From: Microbacterium galbinum
GTDB taxonomy: Bacteria > Actinomycetota > Actinomycetes > Actinomycetales > Microbacteriaceae
DNA: 64,000 bases
Direction: 5' to 3'
Assembly: GCF_023091225.1 (NCBI RefSeq)
Contig: NZ_JAHWXM010000001.1
Location: forward strand, 1,116,001 to 1,180,000
Shown here: in pieces, positions 33,291-41,290 of the stretch
Numbering within the stretch: position 1 is the first letter of the stretch
How the letters are laid out: each line of letters starts with the position of its first letter
Position numbers and translations under genes: made by a program
The notes under the pieces: model-generated
The model's database searches: none
Told to the model about the DNA's origin: nothing
What the model saw: the letters and a program-made list of their open reading frames with translations, nothing else

Positions 33291-35368
33291 CCGAGTACCT
33301 GCCCAGTTACGTCGAGGGCGCCTGGTGGACGCCCTCGGCTGGATCACCCTCGACGGAGGTGCGCGACGCCTCGACCGGCGAGCTCGTGACCCGCGTGTCG
33401 ACCACGGGTCTCGACCTCGCGGCGGCGCTCGTGCACGCCCGCACGGTCGGGCAGGCGAGCCTCGCCGGGCTCACCTTCCACCAGCGAGCCGTGCTGCTGA
33501 AGCAGTTCGCGCTGGCGCTGACCGCCCGCAAGGACGAGCTGTACGCGCTCTCGGCCCGTACGGGTGCGACGGCCGCCGATTCGTGGGTCGACATCGACGG
33601 CGGCATCGGCGTGCTCTTCTCCTACTCGGGCAAGGGACGCCGCGAACTGCCGAACGGCACCGTGCGCATCGACGGCCCGGTCGAGCCCCTCTCGAAGGAC
33701 GGGTCCTTCCTCGGCCGCCACGTGCACACCACGCTGCCGGGCGTCGCCGTGCAGATCAACGCCTTCAACTTCCCCGTGTGGGGTGCGCTCGAGAAGTTCG
33801 CCCCCGCCTTCCTCGCGGGAATGCCGACGCTGATCAAGCCCGCGACCCCGACCGGCTACCTCGCCGAGGCGATGGTGCGCATCCTCATCGAGTCGGGTCT
33901 GGTGCCCGAGGGCACGCTGCAGCTCGTGAGCGGGAGCGTGCCCGACCTGTTCGACCACCTGCTCCTCGGCGACATCGTGGGATTCACCGGCAGCGCCTCG
34001 ACCGCCGAGTCGCTGCGGCGGAGCGCCGCGGTGCAGACCGGGGGCGTGCGTTTCACGGCCGAGACCGACTCGATCAACGCCTCGGTGCTCGGCACGGATG
34101 CCACGGTCGACACGCGCGAGTTCGATGCCTACGTGCGCCAGCTCGTCACCGAGATGACGACGAAGGCCGGACAGAAGTGCACCGCGATCCGTCGCGTCAT
34201 CGTGCCGGAAGGATCGGCGGATGCCGTGATCGAGGCCGTGCGCACCCGCCTCGCGGAGCGCACGGTGCTCGGAGACCCCCGAGCCGAGGGCGTGACCATG
34301 GGCCCGCTCGCCTCCCTCGCCCAGCGCGACGAGGTGCTGCGACAGGTCGCCGCACTGCAGGATGCCGGCGGACGGATCGTGATCGGCACGACCGCGACGC
34401 CGGAGGTGCGACGCGCCGACGGAACCACGGGGCCGGTCTCGGAGGGGGCCTTCGTCGCGCCGATCCTGCTGCGCTTCGACGACGCCGAGGCGGATGCCGT
34501 GCACGACATCGAGGCCTTCGGCCCGGTCGCCTCGATGCTGACCTACTCGACCATCGCGGAGGCCGCAGGTCTCGTCGCCCGCGGCGGCGGTTCGCTGGTG
34601 ACGAGCATCGCGACGCACGACCCCGCGCAGGCGGTGGCGCTCGCGACCCGCATCGCGCCGTTCAACGGGCGGCTGCTGGTGCTCGACCGCGACGATGCAC
34701 GCTCCTCGACCGGACACGGATCCCCGCTCCCCAACCTCGTGCACGGTGGACCGGGGCGGGCCGGCGGTGGCGAAGAGCTGGGCGGGATCCGGGCGGTGCT
34801 GCACCACATGCAGCGCACCGCGGTGCAGGGATCGCCCGAGATGCTCACGGCCCTGACCGGTGTCTGGCACACGGGCGCCGCGGTGCGCAGCGACGGACGG
34901 CATCCGTTCCGCCGATCACTCGCCGAACTGCGGGTCGGCGACCAGGTGGCCTCGGGATCGCGCACCGTGACCCTCGACGACATCGAGACGTTCGCGCGCT
35001 TCACCGGCGACACCTTCTACGCCCACATGGACGAGGCCGCGGCGGCGGCGAATCCGTTCTTCCCGGGGCGAGTCGCCCACGGCTATCTGCTCGTGTCGTG
35101 GGCGGCAGGGCTCTTCGTCGATCCCGAACCCGGTCCGGTGCTCGCGAACTACGGACTCGAGGACCTTCGCTTCGTCACGCCGGTGTCGCCGGGTGATGAG
35201 ATCCGCGTCGAACTGACCGCGAAGCAGATCACGCCGCGCGAGACCGACGACTACGGCGAGGTGCGCTGGGACGCCGTCATCCGCAATCAGCGCGACGAGA
35301 CCGTCGCGACCTACGACGTGCTCACGCTCGTGAGCAAGCATCCTCAGGGCGAGACGGTGCCCGCCTGA
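33287..35368 (+). CDS. paaZ: Bifunctional oxepin-CoA hydrolase / 3-oxo-5,6-dehydrosuberyl-CoA semialdehyde dehydrogenase
   Basis: 693 residues, the ring-opening enzyme of aerobic phenylacetate catabolism. The N-terminal aldehyde dehydrogenase domain (1 to about 515) has Glu 259 (FTAETDS) and nucleophile Cys 298 (GQKCTAIRR). The C-terminal MaoC hydratase domain (about 540-690) has the Asp 575 / His 580 pair in TGDTFYAHMD. Both halves look active, so the bypass to toxic cyclic products should be avoided. It is last gene of the bkd-paa operon, with a four-base overlap to the dehydrogenase. Its stop codon abuts a truncated lipoprotein gene on the other strand, marking a rearrangement point. Confidence 0.95.
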   Translation: MTEYLPSYVEGAWWTPSAGSPSTEVRDASTGELVTRVSTTGLDLAAALVHARTVGQASLAGLTFHQRAVLLKQFALALTARKDELYALSARTGATAADSWVDIDGGIGVLFSYSGKGRRELPNGTVRIDGPVEPLSKDGSFLGRHVHTTLPGVAVQINAFNFPVWGALEKFAPAFLAGMPTLIKPATPTGYLAEAMVRILIESGLVPEGTLQLVSGSVPDLFDHLLLGDIVGFTGSASTAESLRRSAAVQTGGVRFTAETDSINASVLGTDATVDTREFDAYVRQLVTEMTTKAGQKCTAIRRVIVPEGSADAVIEAVRTRLAERTVLGDPRAEGVTMGPLASLAQRDEVLRQVAALQDAGGRIVIGTTATPEVRRADGTTGPVSEGAFVAPILLRFDDAEADAVHDIEAFGPVASMLTYSTIAEAAGLVARGGGSLVTSIATHDPAQAVALATRIAPFNGRLLVLDRDDARSSTGHGSPLPNLVHGGPGRAGGGEELGGIRAVLHHMQRTAVQGSPEMLTALTGVWHTGAAVRSDGRHPFRRSLAELRVGDQVASGSRTVTLDDIETFARFTGDTFYAHMDEAAAAANPFFPGRVAHGYLLVSWAAGLFVDPEPGPVLANYGLEDLRFVTPVSPGDEIRVELTAKQITPRETDDYGEVRWDAVIRNQRDETVATYDVLTLVSKHPQGETVPA

Positions 35369-35444
35369 TTCCGGAGAGGCCGAACAGCGCCCCGGCCGCG
35401 ACCATCCCGACCAGAAGTCTCATGAGCGAGCGCATCGGCGGCAT
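35369..35444 (-). pseudogene. 5' stump of a duplicated lipoprotein gene
   Basis: Read on the minus strand from ATG 35444, this gives a basic N-terminus and a hydrophobic core ending AAGALFGLSG. It is clearly homologous to the signal peptide of the next gene upstream on the same strand (35456-36745), which ends TAGALFGLSGC. At DNA level 35371-35404 matches 36672-36705 at 30 of 34 bases. The homology stops at the lipobox Cys, where paaZ coding sequence begins on the opposite strand. It is therefore a truncated tandem copy, probably not functional. Confidence 0.75.
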
Positions 35445-35455
35445 CCCCCGCCCGC

Positions 35456-36745
35456 TCATCCGAACACCAACGGCGCGCGCAACGTCGCATCCTCCACGCC
35501 GATGCCCGTCACGACCGCCGCCGGATCGGCGGGGTCGCGGTCGGAGCGGAGCCGCACGAACCCGCCGTCTCGTGTGGCCGACTCGTAGAAGTACTCGCCG
35601 GAGGCGATGACGGTCACGAAAGTCCCTTGCGGGAACGCTGTGATGGCCGCACTCACGGGATCCCCCACACGCACTCCGCCGGCCGAGGGCAAGGAGGCTC
35701 CCGGGTGGACCGGTTCGCCGTAGACGTTCGACACTCCGACCGTCACACTCGCGACGCGTTCGCCGCTCTCATCGGTCCAGATCCCGACCGATGCGGATCC
35801 ATCGGCGGCGGTCAGCCACCACGGGCTCCCCGCCCATTCCGGCTCGACCGCCCGAGCACCCGGTACAGCGGCCAGCGCAGCATCGAGATCACTGCCGAGC
35901 ACGATCGGACCGACGGCCGCGGTGCTCATCTCCCACGCACTCCACGGCGCTGACGGGTCGGCCGCCGCCGGTGTCTCCGACGGAGTCGGCGGATTCGCCG
36001 TCAGCTCCTCGATGAGGGCGTCGCGGGCGGAGCCGCTGTGCTCTCGCAGCATCTCCGCCACCGCCTCGGCGTCGATCGCCGATCCGTCGACCCCCGTCTG
36101 GAACAGCTCGACGATGACGTTCCCCATCGACGCGTAGCCCTTGTGATACCGCCACTCGCCATCGACGTACCCCTCGGTCAGCGTTCCGGCGATCGCCTGC
36201 ACGTCGTCACCGTCGCCGACGATCTCGGCGTCGAACCCGGACTCCCGCTCCAGCACGTAGGAGGCGCATTGCTCCGTCGCCGCGCGAAGCTGGTCCATCC
36301 GCGCTGAGACCTGCGCCTCGTCGGCGAGCTGCAGCACGTGCAGCCGTCCCACGGCGTTGTCGCTTCCCTCGAGGGTCCACGTGAGGGTCCGCGCCGCGAC
36401 CGATCCCAAGGACATCTCTGCGGAGAGCGCGCCGCAGATCGAGGGGACGGGCACCGGCCCACCCCCGTCGGAGATCTGCTCCAGTGCGCTCGTCGGTTCG
36501 GACATCTCCGCGATGCCCGGCAGGAGCGCGCGGATCTCGTCCTCCGAGGGCAGGAACCAGTCGAGCTCGTCACCGACGAAGTGGAGCGGCCCGTCGTAGG
36601 CCGCGGGCTCCGGAGTCTCGGGGGCAGCCGTCGGGGTGGGATCCGGCGTCAAGTCGGGTTCGGGCGCGCACCCGGAGAGTCCGAACAATGCCCCGGCCGT
36701 GACCAGGCCGAGGACGAGCTTCGTGAACGACCGCCCGTGCGGCAT
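35456..36745 (-). CDS. Secreted lipoprotein, function unknown
   Basis: 429 residues. The signal peptide has a lipobox: GLVTAGALFGLSGC, Cys about residue 26, followed by a Pro/Thr-rich spacer (APEPDLTPDPTPTAAPETPEP). The mature part appears to have two domains: a first resembling sensor-type lipoproteins with DELDWFLPSEDEIRALLPG, and a second with the repeated motif GSDLDAALAAVPG / GDPVSAAITAFPQG, separated by a Pro/Ala linker near 265-285. It would be anchored outside the membrane. No enzymatic residues were recognised. A truncated paralogous start lies just downstream. Confidence 0.82.
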   Translation of the reverse strand: MPHGRSFTKLVLGLVTAGALFGLSGCAPEPDLTPDPTPTAAPETPEPAAYDGPLHFVGDELDWFLPSEDEIRALLPGIAEMSEPTSALEQISDGGGPVPVPSICGALSAEMSLGSVAARTLTWTLEGSDNAVGRLHVLQLADEAQVSARMDQLRAATEQCASYVLERESGFDAEIVGDGDDVQAIAGTLTEGYVDGEWRYHKGYASMGNVIVELFQTGVDGSAIDAEAVAEMLREHSGSARDALIEELTANPPTPSETPAAADPSAPWSAWEMSTAAVGPIVLGSDLDAALAAVPGARAVEPEWAGSPWWLTAADGSASVGIWTDESGERVASVTVGVSNVYGEPVHPGASLPSAGGVRVGDPVSAAITAFPQGTFVTVIASGEYFYESATRDGGFVRLRSDRDPADPAAVVTGIGVEDATLRAPLVFG

Positions 36746-36901
36746 ATGACCCTCCGATGATCCGCTGCGCCGCCCGCCGACGCCTCCCCTGGGGCGAGCG
36801 TAGCGGCTGCTCTGGACATCCCGCCCGCCTCCACGACCGGTCGAGATCAGAATGATACGAATCGCATGCCCGTGGGCGCATATATGTCGCGAGGGAAGGT
36901 G

Positions 36902-39394
36902 TCAGAGCCCGCTCACGTCCGCCAGAACAGCGCCCACCGCCTCCCGCGCCGCCGAAGCGGTCGGCGCTGCGAGGGCCGCATCGGCCGCACGTCGGCACGC
37001 GTCCTGATCGACGGCCGCGAGCGCCGCGCCGACCCGCCCGAGCGCGCGCGGTGCCATCGAAAGCGAAGTCACTCCGAGCCCCGCGAGCACCGGAGCGAGC
37101 GCGGGGTCCGCCCCGGCCTCGCCGCATACCCCGACCGGCTTCCCCGCCGCGCGCCCCGCAGCGCCTACCGCGCCGATGAGTCGCAGCACCGCGGGCTGCC
37201 ACGGATCGTTGAGGTCGCCCAGTTCGCTGAGGAGCCGGTCGGCCGCCAGCGTGTACTGGGCGAGATCGTTGGTGCCGAGGCTGACGAAGTCGACGACTTC
37301 GAAGATCTCGGTGGCGAGCAGGGCGGCCGACGGGGTCTCGATCATGATGCCGACACGGTCGATCCCCGCGCCCCTGGCCCGCTCCGCGAACTCCGCCGCC
37401 TCCTCGACGGTCGCCACCATCGGCGCCATGACCTCGACGAGGGCCGATTCCGCCTCGGCGGCGAGGGCGAGCGCTCGCAGCTGATCATCGAGAAGACGCG
37501 GGCTGCGACGGGCGATCCGCAGACCCCGTACGCCGAGCGCCGGGTTCTCCTCGTCGTCGACGTTCGCGAAGGGCAGGGGCTTGTCACTTCCCGCGTCGAG
37601 CGTGCGCACGACCACCTTGCGACCGGGGAACGCGGCGAGCACCCCGCGGTACGCGATGACCTGCTCATCGACGGAGGGAGCATCCGTGCGCCCGAGGAAG
37701 CAGAATTCCGTGCGGAAAAGTCCCACGCCCTCGGCGCGCGCCTCCGCAGCGGCGAGGGCGTCCGCCGCACCTCCGACGTTGGCGAGCAGGGCGAGCGGAT
37801 GGCCGTCCGCCGAGCGGCCCTGCCCGTCGAACTCGACGACGACCGCGGCGGCACGCGCGGACGCCACTCGCTCCTCATCCGGGCCGACCTCGACGGTGCC
37901 GCGATCACCGTCGACGAGCACGATCTCCCCCTCGCGGATGCCCGTGGCACCGGTGACGCCGACGACCGCCGGGAGTCCGAGCGAGCGGGCGATGATCGCC
38001 GTGTGAGAGGTGGGACCGCCCTGCTCGGTGACGAGCGCTGCGCAGCGACCACCGCCGAGGGCGGCCGTGTCGGCGGGCGAGAGGTCCACGGCGACGAGCA
38101 CGAACGGCTCCTCGCGCTCGGGGACCCCCGGCAGGTCGAGTCCGAGGATCTCCGCGATCACGCGGTCGCGCACGTCGCGGATATCGGCGACGCGTTCGGC
38201 CATCCGCCCCCCGAGCGCCTCGAGGGCCGTCTCGTGCGATCGGGCCGCTTCCCATACCGCGCGCGCGGCCGTGCGGCCCTGCGAGAGCACGAGCGCGCGG
38301 GCATCGGCGAGCAGCTCGGGATCGGACGCGATGAGGCGTGCGGCATCGAGGATCTCCCGCGCCTCCCCCGTCGACTCCGCGGAGCGCGCACGCAGGTGCT
38401 CGGCGACCGCGACGGTCGCCCGCTCGACCGCCGAGACCTCGGCGGGGCGCTCGCTCTCGGCGACGACGACTCCGCCATCGGGCTCGGGCAGCGCGGGAGC
38501 GAGATGAACGACGGATGCCGCGGCGACCCCGGGGCTCACGCCTCGTCCGCGCAGCACATCGCCCGCGGTCACCGCACCCGCCGCATCCCGAGGCGGCGCG
38601 ACCGGTTCCGGCGCCGAGCCCGTCCCGGTGCCGGTGCCGGTGCCGGTTTCGGGGAGCCCGTCCGTTCCCTCCCCGAACCCGTCGTCGAAGAGCGCCGCGA
38701 TCCGATCGAGAGCACCGGCGGCATCCGCCCCGTGCGCCGAGATCTCGATCTCGTCGCCCTGGCGCGCGCCGAGGATCAGCAGCCGCGAGAGACTCGCCGC
38801 AGCCGCCTCCGGGCCGTCGGGCAGTCGCCGCAGACGCACGTCGACGCCGCCGGAAGCCTCGGCGATCAGGGCCGCCGGGCGGGCGTGGAGGCCCTGCGGG
38901 TTGCGCACGAGCACGCGGCGGGTCTGCGCGTCGCCGGCGGGCCGGGACGGAGCCACCGGTTCCGGAACCGGTTCCTCCGCACCGAGCTGCCCCGACTTCG
39001 CTCCGAGGGCCGCGGACGCCTCGGCGGCGACCGTGTCGAGATCTCCCCCGGCCGCCGCAGACACCACGGCGGCGAGCAGACCCTCGACGAACGGTGCGGG
39101 GGCGAGCCTGACCGGCACGTCGCTCAGGCGCAGTTCGAGTGCGAGCTCGGCGCTGAGCACAGCCGACCCGAGGTCCATGAGCACGAGCACACCGTCGCAG
39201 TCGGCGGCGAGCTCGTCGATCGCTTCGGCGACGGCCACGGCATCCGTGCCGAGGATCGGCGTACCGTCGGCATCCGTGCCCGCACCGGCCGCGACGCGCA
39301 CTCGCGCGCCGGGCCCCTGCACCATCTGCAGGGCGAGCTCGAGCGCCGCCTCCCCGAGTCGTGCGCTGTGGGAGACGGCGACGATGCCGATCAT
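36902..39394 (-). CDS. dhaM: DhaM-HPr-enzyme I fusion, PTS donor for dihydroxyacetone kinase
   Basis: An 830-residue multiphosphoryl-transfer protein. Order: DhaM EIIA-mannose-like domain (1-135, phospho-His 9 in VAVSHSARLG), HPr (158-245, phospho-His 170 in NPQGLHARPAA), a Thr/Gly repeat linker (250-259), then a full enzyme I (about 278-830) with phospho-His 464 in GGPTSHTAIIAR and the PEP-site Cys 757 in VGVCGEAGADP. Both enzyme I halves are present, unlike the truncated version fused in E. coli DhaM. The relay PEP to EI to HPr to DhaM to DhaL could therefore run on one polypeptide. The start overlaps the dhaL stop. Confidence 0.93.
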   Translation of the reverse strand: MIGIVAVSHSARLGEAALELALQMVQGPGARVRVAAGAGTDADGTPILGTDAVAVAEAIDELAADCDGVLVLMDLGSAVLSAELALELRLSDVPVRLAPAPFVEGLLAAVVSAAAGGDLDTVAAEASAALGAKSGQLGAEEPVPEPVAPSRPAGDAQTRRVLVRNPQGLHARPAALIAEASGGVDVRLRRLPDGPEAAAASLSRLLILGARQGDEIEISAHGADAAGALDRIAALFDDGFGEGTDGLPETGTGTGTGTGSAPEPVAPPRDAAGAVTAGDVLRGRGVSPGVAAASVVHLAPALPEPDGGVVVAESERPAEVSAVERATVAVAEHLRARSAESTGEAREILDAARLIASDPELLADARALVLSQGRTAARAVWEAARSHETALEALGGRMAERVADIRDVRDRVIAEILGLDLPGVPEREEPFVLVAVDLSPADTAALGGGRCAALVTEQGGPTSHTAIIARSLGLPAVVGVTGATGIREGEIVLVDGDRGTVEVGPDEERVASARAAAVVVEFDGQGRSADGHPLALLANVGGAADALAAAEARAEGVGLFRTEFCFLGRTDAPSVDEQVIAYRGVLAAFPGRKVVVRTLDAGSDKPLPFANVDDEENPALGVRGLRIARRSPRLLDDQLRALALAAEAESALVEVMAPMVATVEEAAEFAERARGAGIDRVGIMIETPSAALLATEIFEVVDFVSLGTNDLAQYTLAADRLLSELGDLNDPWQPAVLRLIGAVGAAGRAAGKPVGVCGEAGADPALAPVLAGLGVTSLSMAPRALGRVGAALAAVDQDACRRAADAALAAPTASAAREAVGAVLADVSGL

Positions 39395-40038
39395 CAGCTC
39401 GCCGCGATCGCCGCGGGGAGCGTCTCGAAGAGCAGCGTGGTCGATGCGGCACCGGGATCGAGATGTCCGGCACTGCGTTCGCCGAGATAGCTGGCCCTCC
39501 CCTTGCGGGCCACCAGCGGCAGCGTCGCGTCGCGCCCCGTGGCGGCGGCGACCGCAGCGGCCTGCGTCGCCTCGGCGAGGTCGGCACCTCCCTCGATGGC
39601 CGCGTCGAGCGCATCGACCGCCGGCGACATCGCGTCGAACATCGTCTTGTCCCCGACCTCGGGCTTGCCGCGCGCGACGATGCCCTCGAGCCCGGCGCGC
39701 AGCGCGGCGGCCAGGCCGGTCGCGTCGAGATCCTGGACCGCGCCGGTCGTCATCCCCATCCGCAGGAAGAACGTGCCGTAGAGCGGCCCGCTGGCGCCGC
39801 CGACCGAGCTGACGAGCGTCATCCCGACGGTCTTCAGGAGGTCGTCAGCCGCGGCCGGCGCGCTCGCTGCGAGCTTCTCGGTGACGGCGCTCATCCCCCG
39901 CGCCATGTTCGCGCCGTGGTCGGCGTCGCCGATCGCGGAGTCGAGTTCGGTGAGCCATTCGCGCTTCTCGGCGACAGCCGCGCCGAAGCGGATGATCCAG
40001 TCCTGCAGGGTGGCGATCGAGACGGTATCCGCGGCCAT
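39394..40038 (-). CDS. dhaL: Dihydroxyacetone kinase, ADP-binding subunit DhaL
   Basis: 214 residues. Holds the bound ADP that DhaM rephosphorylates and passes phosphate to dihydroxyacetone on DhaK. The family Asp cluster that holds magnesium is visible in DSAIGDADHGANMARG, followed by GGASGPLYGTFF and RKGRASYLGERSAGHLDPGA (nucleotide-lid region). ATG 40038 overlaps the dhaK stop, and its own stop overlaps the dhaM start, so the three subunits are translationally coupled. Confidence 0.94.
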   Translation of the reverse strand: MAADTVSIATLQDWIIRFGAAVAEKREWLTELDSAIGDADHGANMARGMSAVTEKLAASAPAAADDLLKTVGMTLVSSVGGASGPLYGTFFLRMGMTTGAVQDLDATGLAAALRAGLEGIVARGKPEVGDKTMFDAMSPAVDALDAAIEGGADLAEATQAAAVAAATGRDATLPLVARKGRASYLGERSAGHLDPGAASTTLLFETLPAAIAAS

Positions 40039-41030
40039 CAGGCGCCCCACCGCAGACCGGGGGTCACGACCGGGCTGTCCCACAACCGCAGCACCTCGTC
40101 GTCGGCCTTCAGCACCGTGACCGAGCAGCCGGCCATGTCGAGCGAGGTGATGTAGTTGCCGACGAGGTTGCGCACGATCTGCACGCCCGCTGCCTCCAGG
40201 AGCGCTGCGACCTCGGCGTACATCAGGTAGAGCTCGATCTGCGGGGTCGCGCCCATCCCGTTGACCATCACGATCGCGGGTCCCGCGAAGTCGAGGTCGG
40301 CGAGGATCGGCTCGACGAGCTGGCGGGCGATGTCGGATGCCGGCGCCAGGGGCTCCCGGTGGCGCCCGGGCTCGCCATGGATGCCGATGCCGATCTCCAT
40401 CTGGTCGTCCGGAAGGTCGAAGGTCGGCTTGCCGGCGGCCGGCACCGTGCAGCTGGTGAGCGCCATGCCCATGGAACGCCCCTGGCCGTTGACGCGTTGC
40501 GCGAGGGCGACGACGGCGGCGAGGTCCTGTCCTTCCTCCGCGGCCGCGCCGACGATCTTTTCGAGCAGCACGGTGAGGCCGACGCCGCGTCGTCCGGCCG
40601 TGTAGAGCGAGTCCTGCACCGCGACGTCGTCGTCGACGACGACCGTGCCGACCTCGATGCCCTCCATCGAGGCGAGTTCGGCGGCCATCTCGAAGTTGAG
40701 CACGTCGCCGGTGTAGTTCTTCACGATGTGCAGCACGCCGGCCCCCCGGTCGACGGCCTTCGTCGCTGCCTGCACGCGGTCGGGTGTCGGAGAGGTGAAG
40801 ACCTCACCCGCGACCGCGGCGTCGAGCATCCCGACACCGACGTAGCCGCCGTGCAGGGGCTCGTGCCCCGATCCGCCGCCGGAGACGATCGCGACCTTTC
40901 CCTGCGCCTTCGGCTCGGCCCGCGTGATGACGTGCGTCTCGAGGTCGACCGACAGCTCGGGATGCGCGAGTGCGACTCCCTTGAGCGATTCGACGAGCAC
41001 GTCCTCCGGGGCGTTGATGAGCTTCTTCAT
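40038..41030 (-). CDS. dhaK: Dihydroxyacetone kinase, substrate-binding subunit DhaK
   Basis: 330 residues. Binds dihydroxyacetone covalently as a hemiaminal: the His is in GIGIHGEPG (His 218), with the general-base His 56 in [13 protein letters not shown]. First gene of dhaKLM on the minus strand. ATG 41030 follows GAAGGAG. A promoter candidate (TTGACA at 41163-41158, then CATGTT 17 bp on) lies about 105 bases upstream. No glycerol dehydrogenase or regulator gene accompanies it. Confidence 0.95.
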   Translation of the reverse strand: MKKLINAPEDVLVESLKGVALAHPELSVDLETHVITRAEPKAQGKVAIVSGGGSGHEPLHGGYVGVGMLDAAVAGEVFTSPTPDRVQAATKAVDRGAGVLHIVKNYTGDVLNFEMAAELASMEGIEVGTVVVDDDVAVQDSLYTAGRRGVGLTVLLEKIVGAAAEEGQDLAAVVALAQRVNGQGRSMGMALTSCTVPAAGKPTFDLPDDQMEIGIGIHGEPGRHREPLAPASDIARQLVEPILADLDFAGPAIVMVNGMGATPQIELYLMYAEVAALLEAAGVQIVRNLVGNYITSLDMAGCSVTVLKADDEVLRLWDSPVVTPGLRWGA

Positions 41031-41134
41031 CGTCCGATCTCCTTCGATCTCTTCCGTCGGGTGTCGATGCCGGCCGCATGGCCGACGTCGCGAAAGCAGG
41101 CGACCTGGAACAGGCGACACCGCCGTCACTGTCG

Positions 41135-41163
41135 AACATGCTCGGGACGGCTGGTCTTGTCAA
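41135..41163 (-). promoter_or_regulatory. Promoter candidate for dhaKLM
   Basis: On the minus strand TTGACA (41163-41158), a 17-bp spacer and CATGTT (41140-41135). The consensus -35 makes this the best promoter between recQ and dhaK. Confidence 0.5.
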
Positions 41164-41220
41164 GGTCGAACGTGGGATCCGGGGCCACCAACTCTCTTCT
41201 TCGGCGTTCTTCGACGCCAC

Positions 41221-41290
41221 CGTGTCACCCGCGCCGTGTCACCCGCGCCGTGTCACCCGCGCCGTGTCACCCGCGCAGTGTCACCCGCGC
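41221..41290. repeat. Five tandem copies of a 14-bp unit overlapping the recQ stop codon
   Basis: Unit CGTGTCACCCGCGC: four identical copies from 41221 to 41276 and a fifth with one change (AGTGTCACCCGCGC) at 41277-41290. The recQ stop (bases 41281-41283) lies inside the fifth copy. Each copy carries the same TGA on the minus strand, and because 14 is not a multiple of three the stops recur in different frames. Confidence 0.9.
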
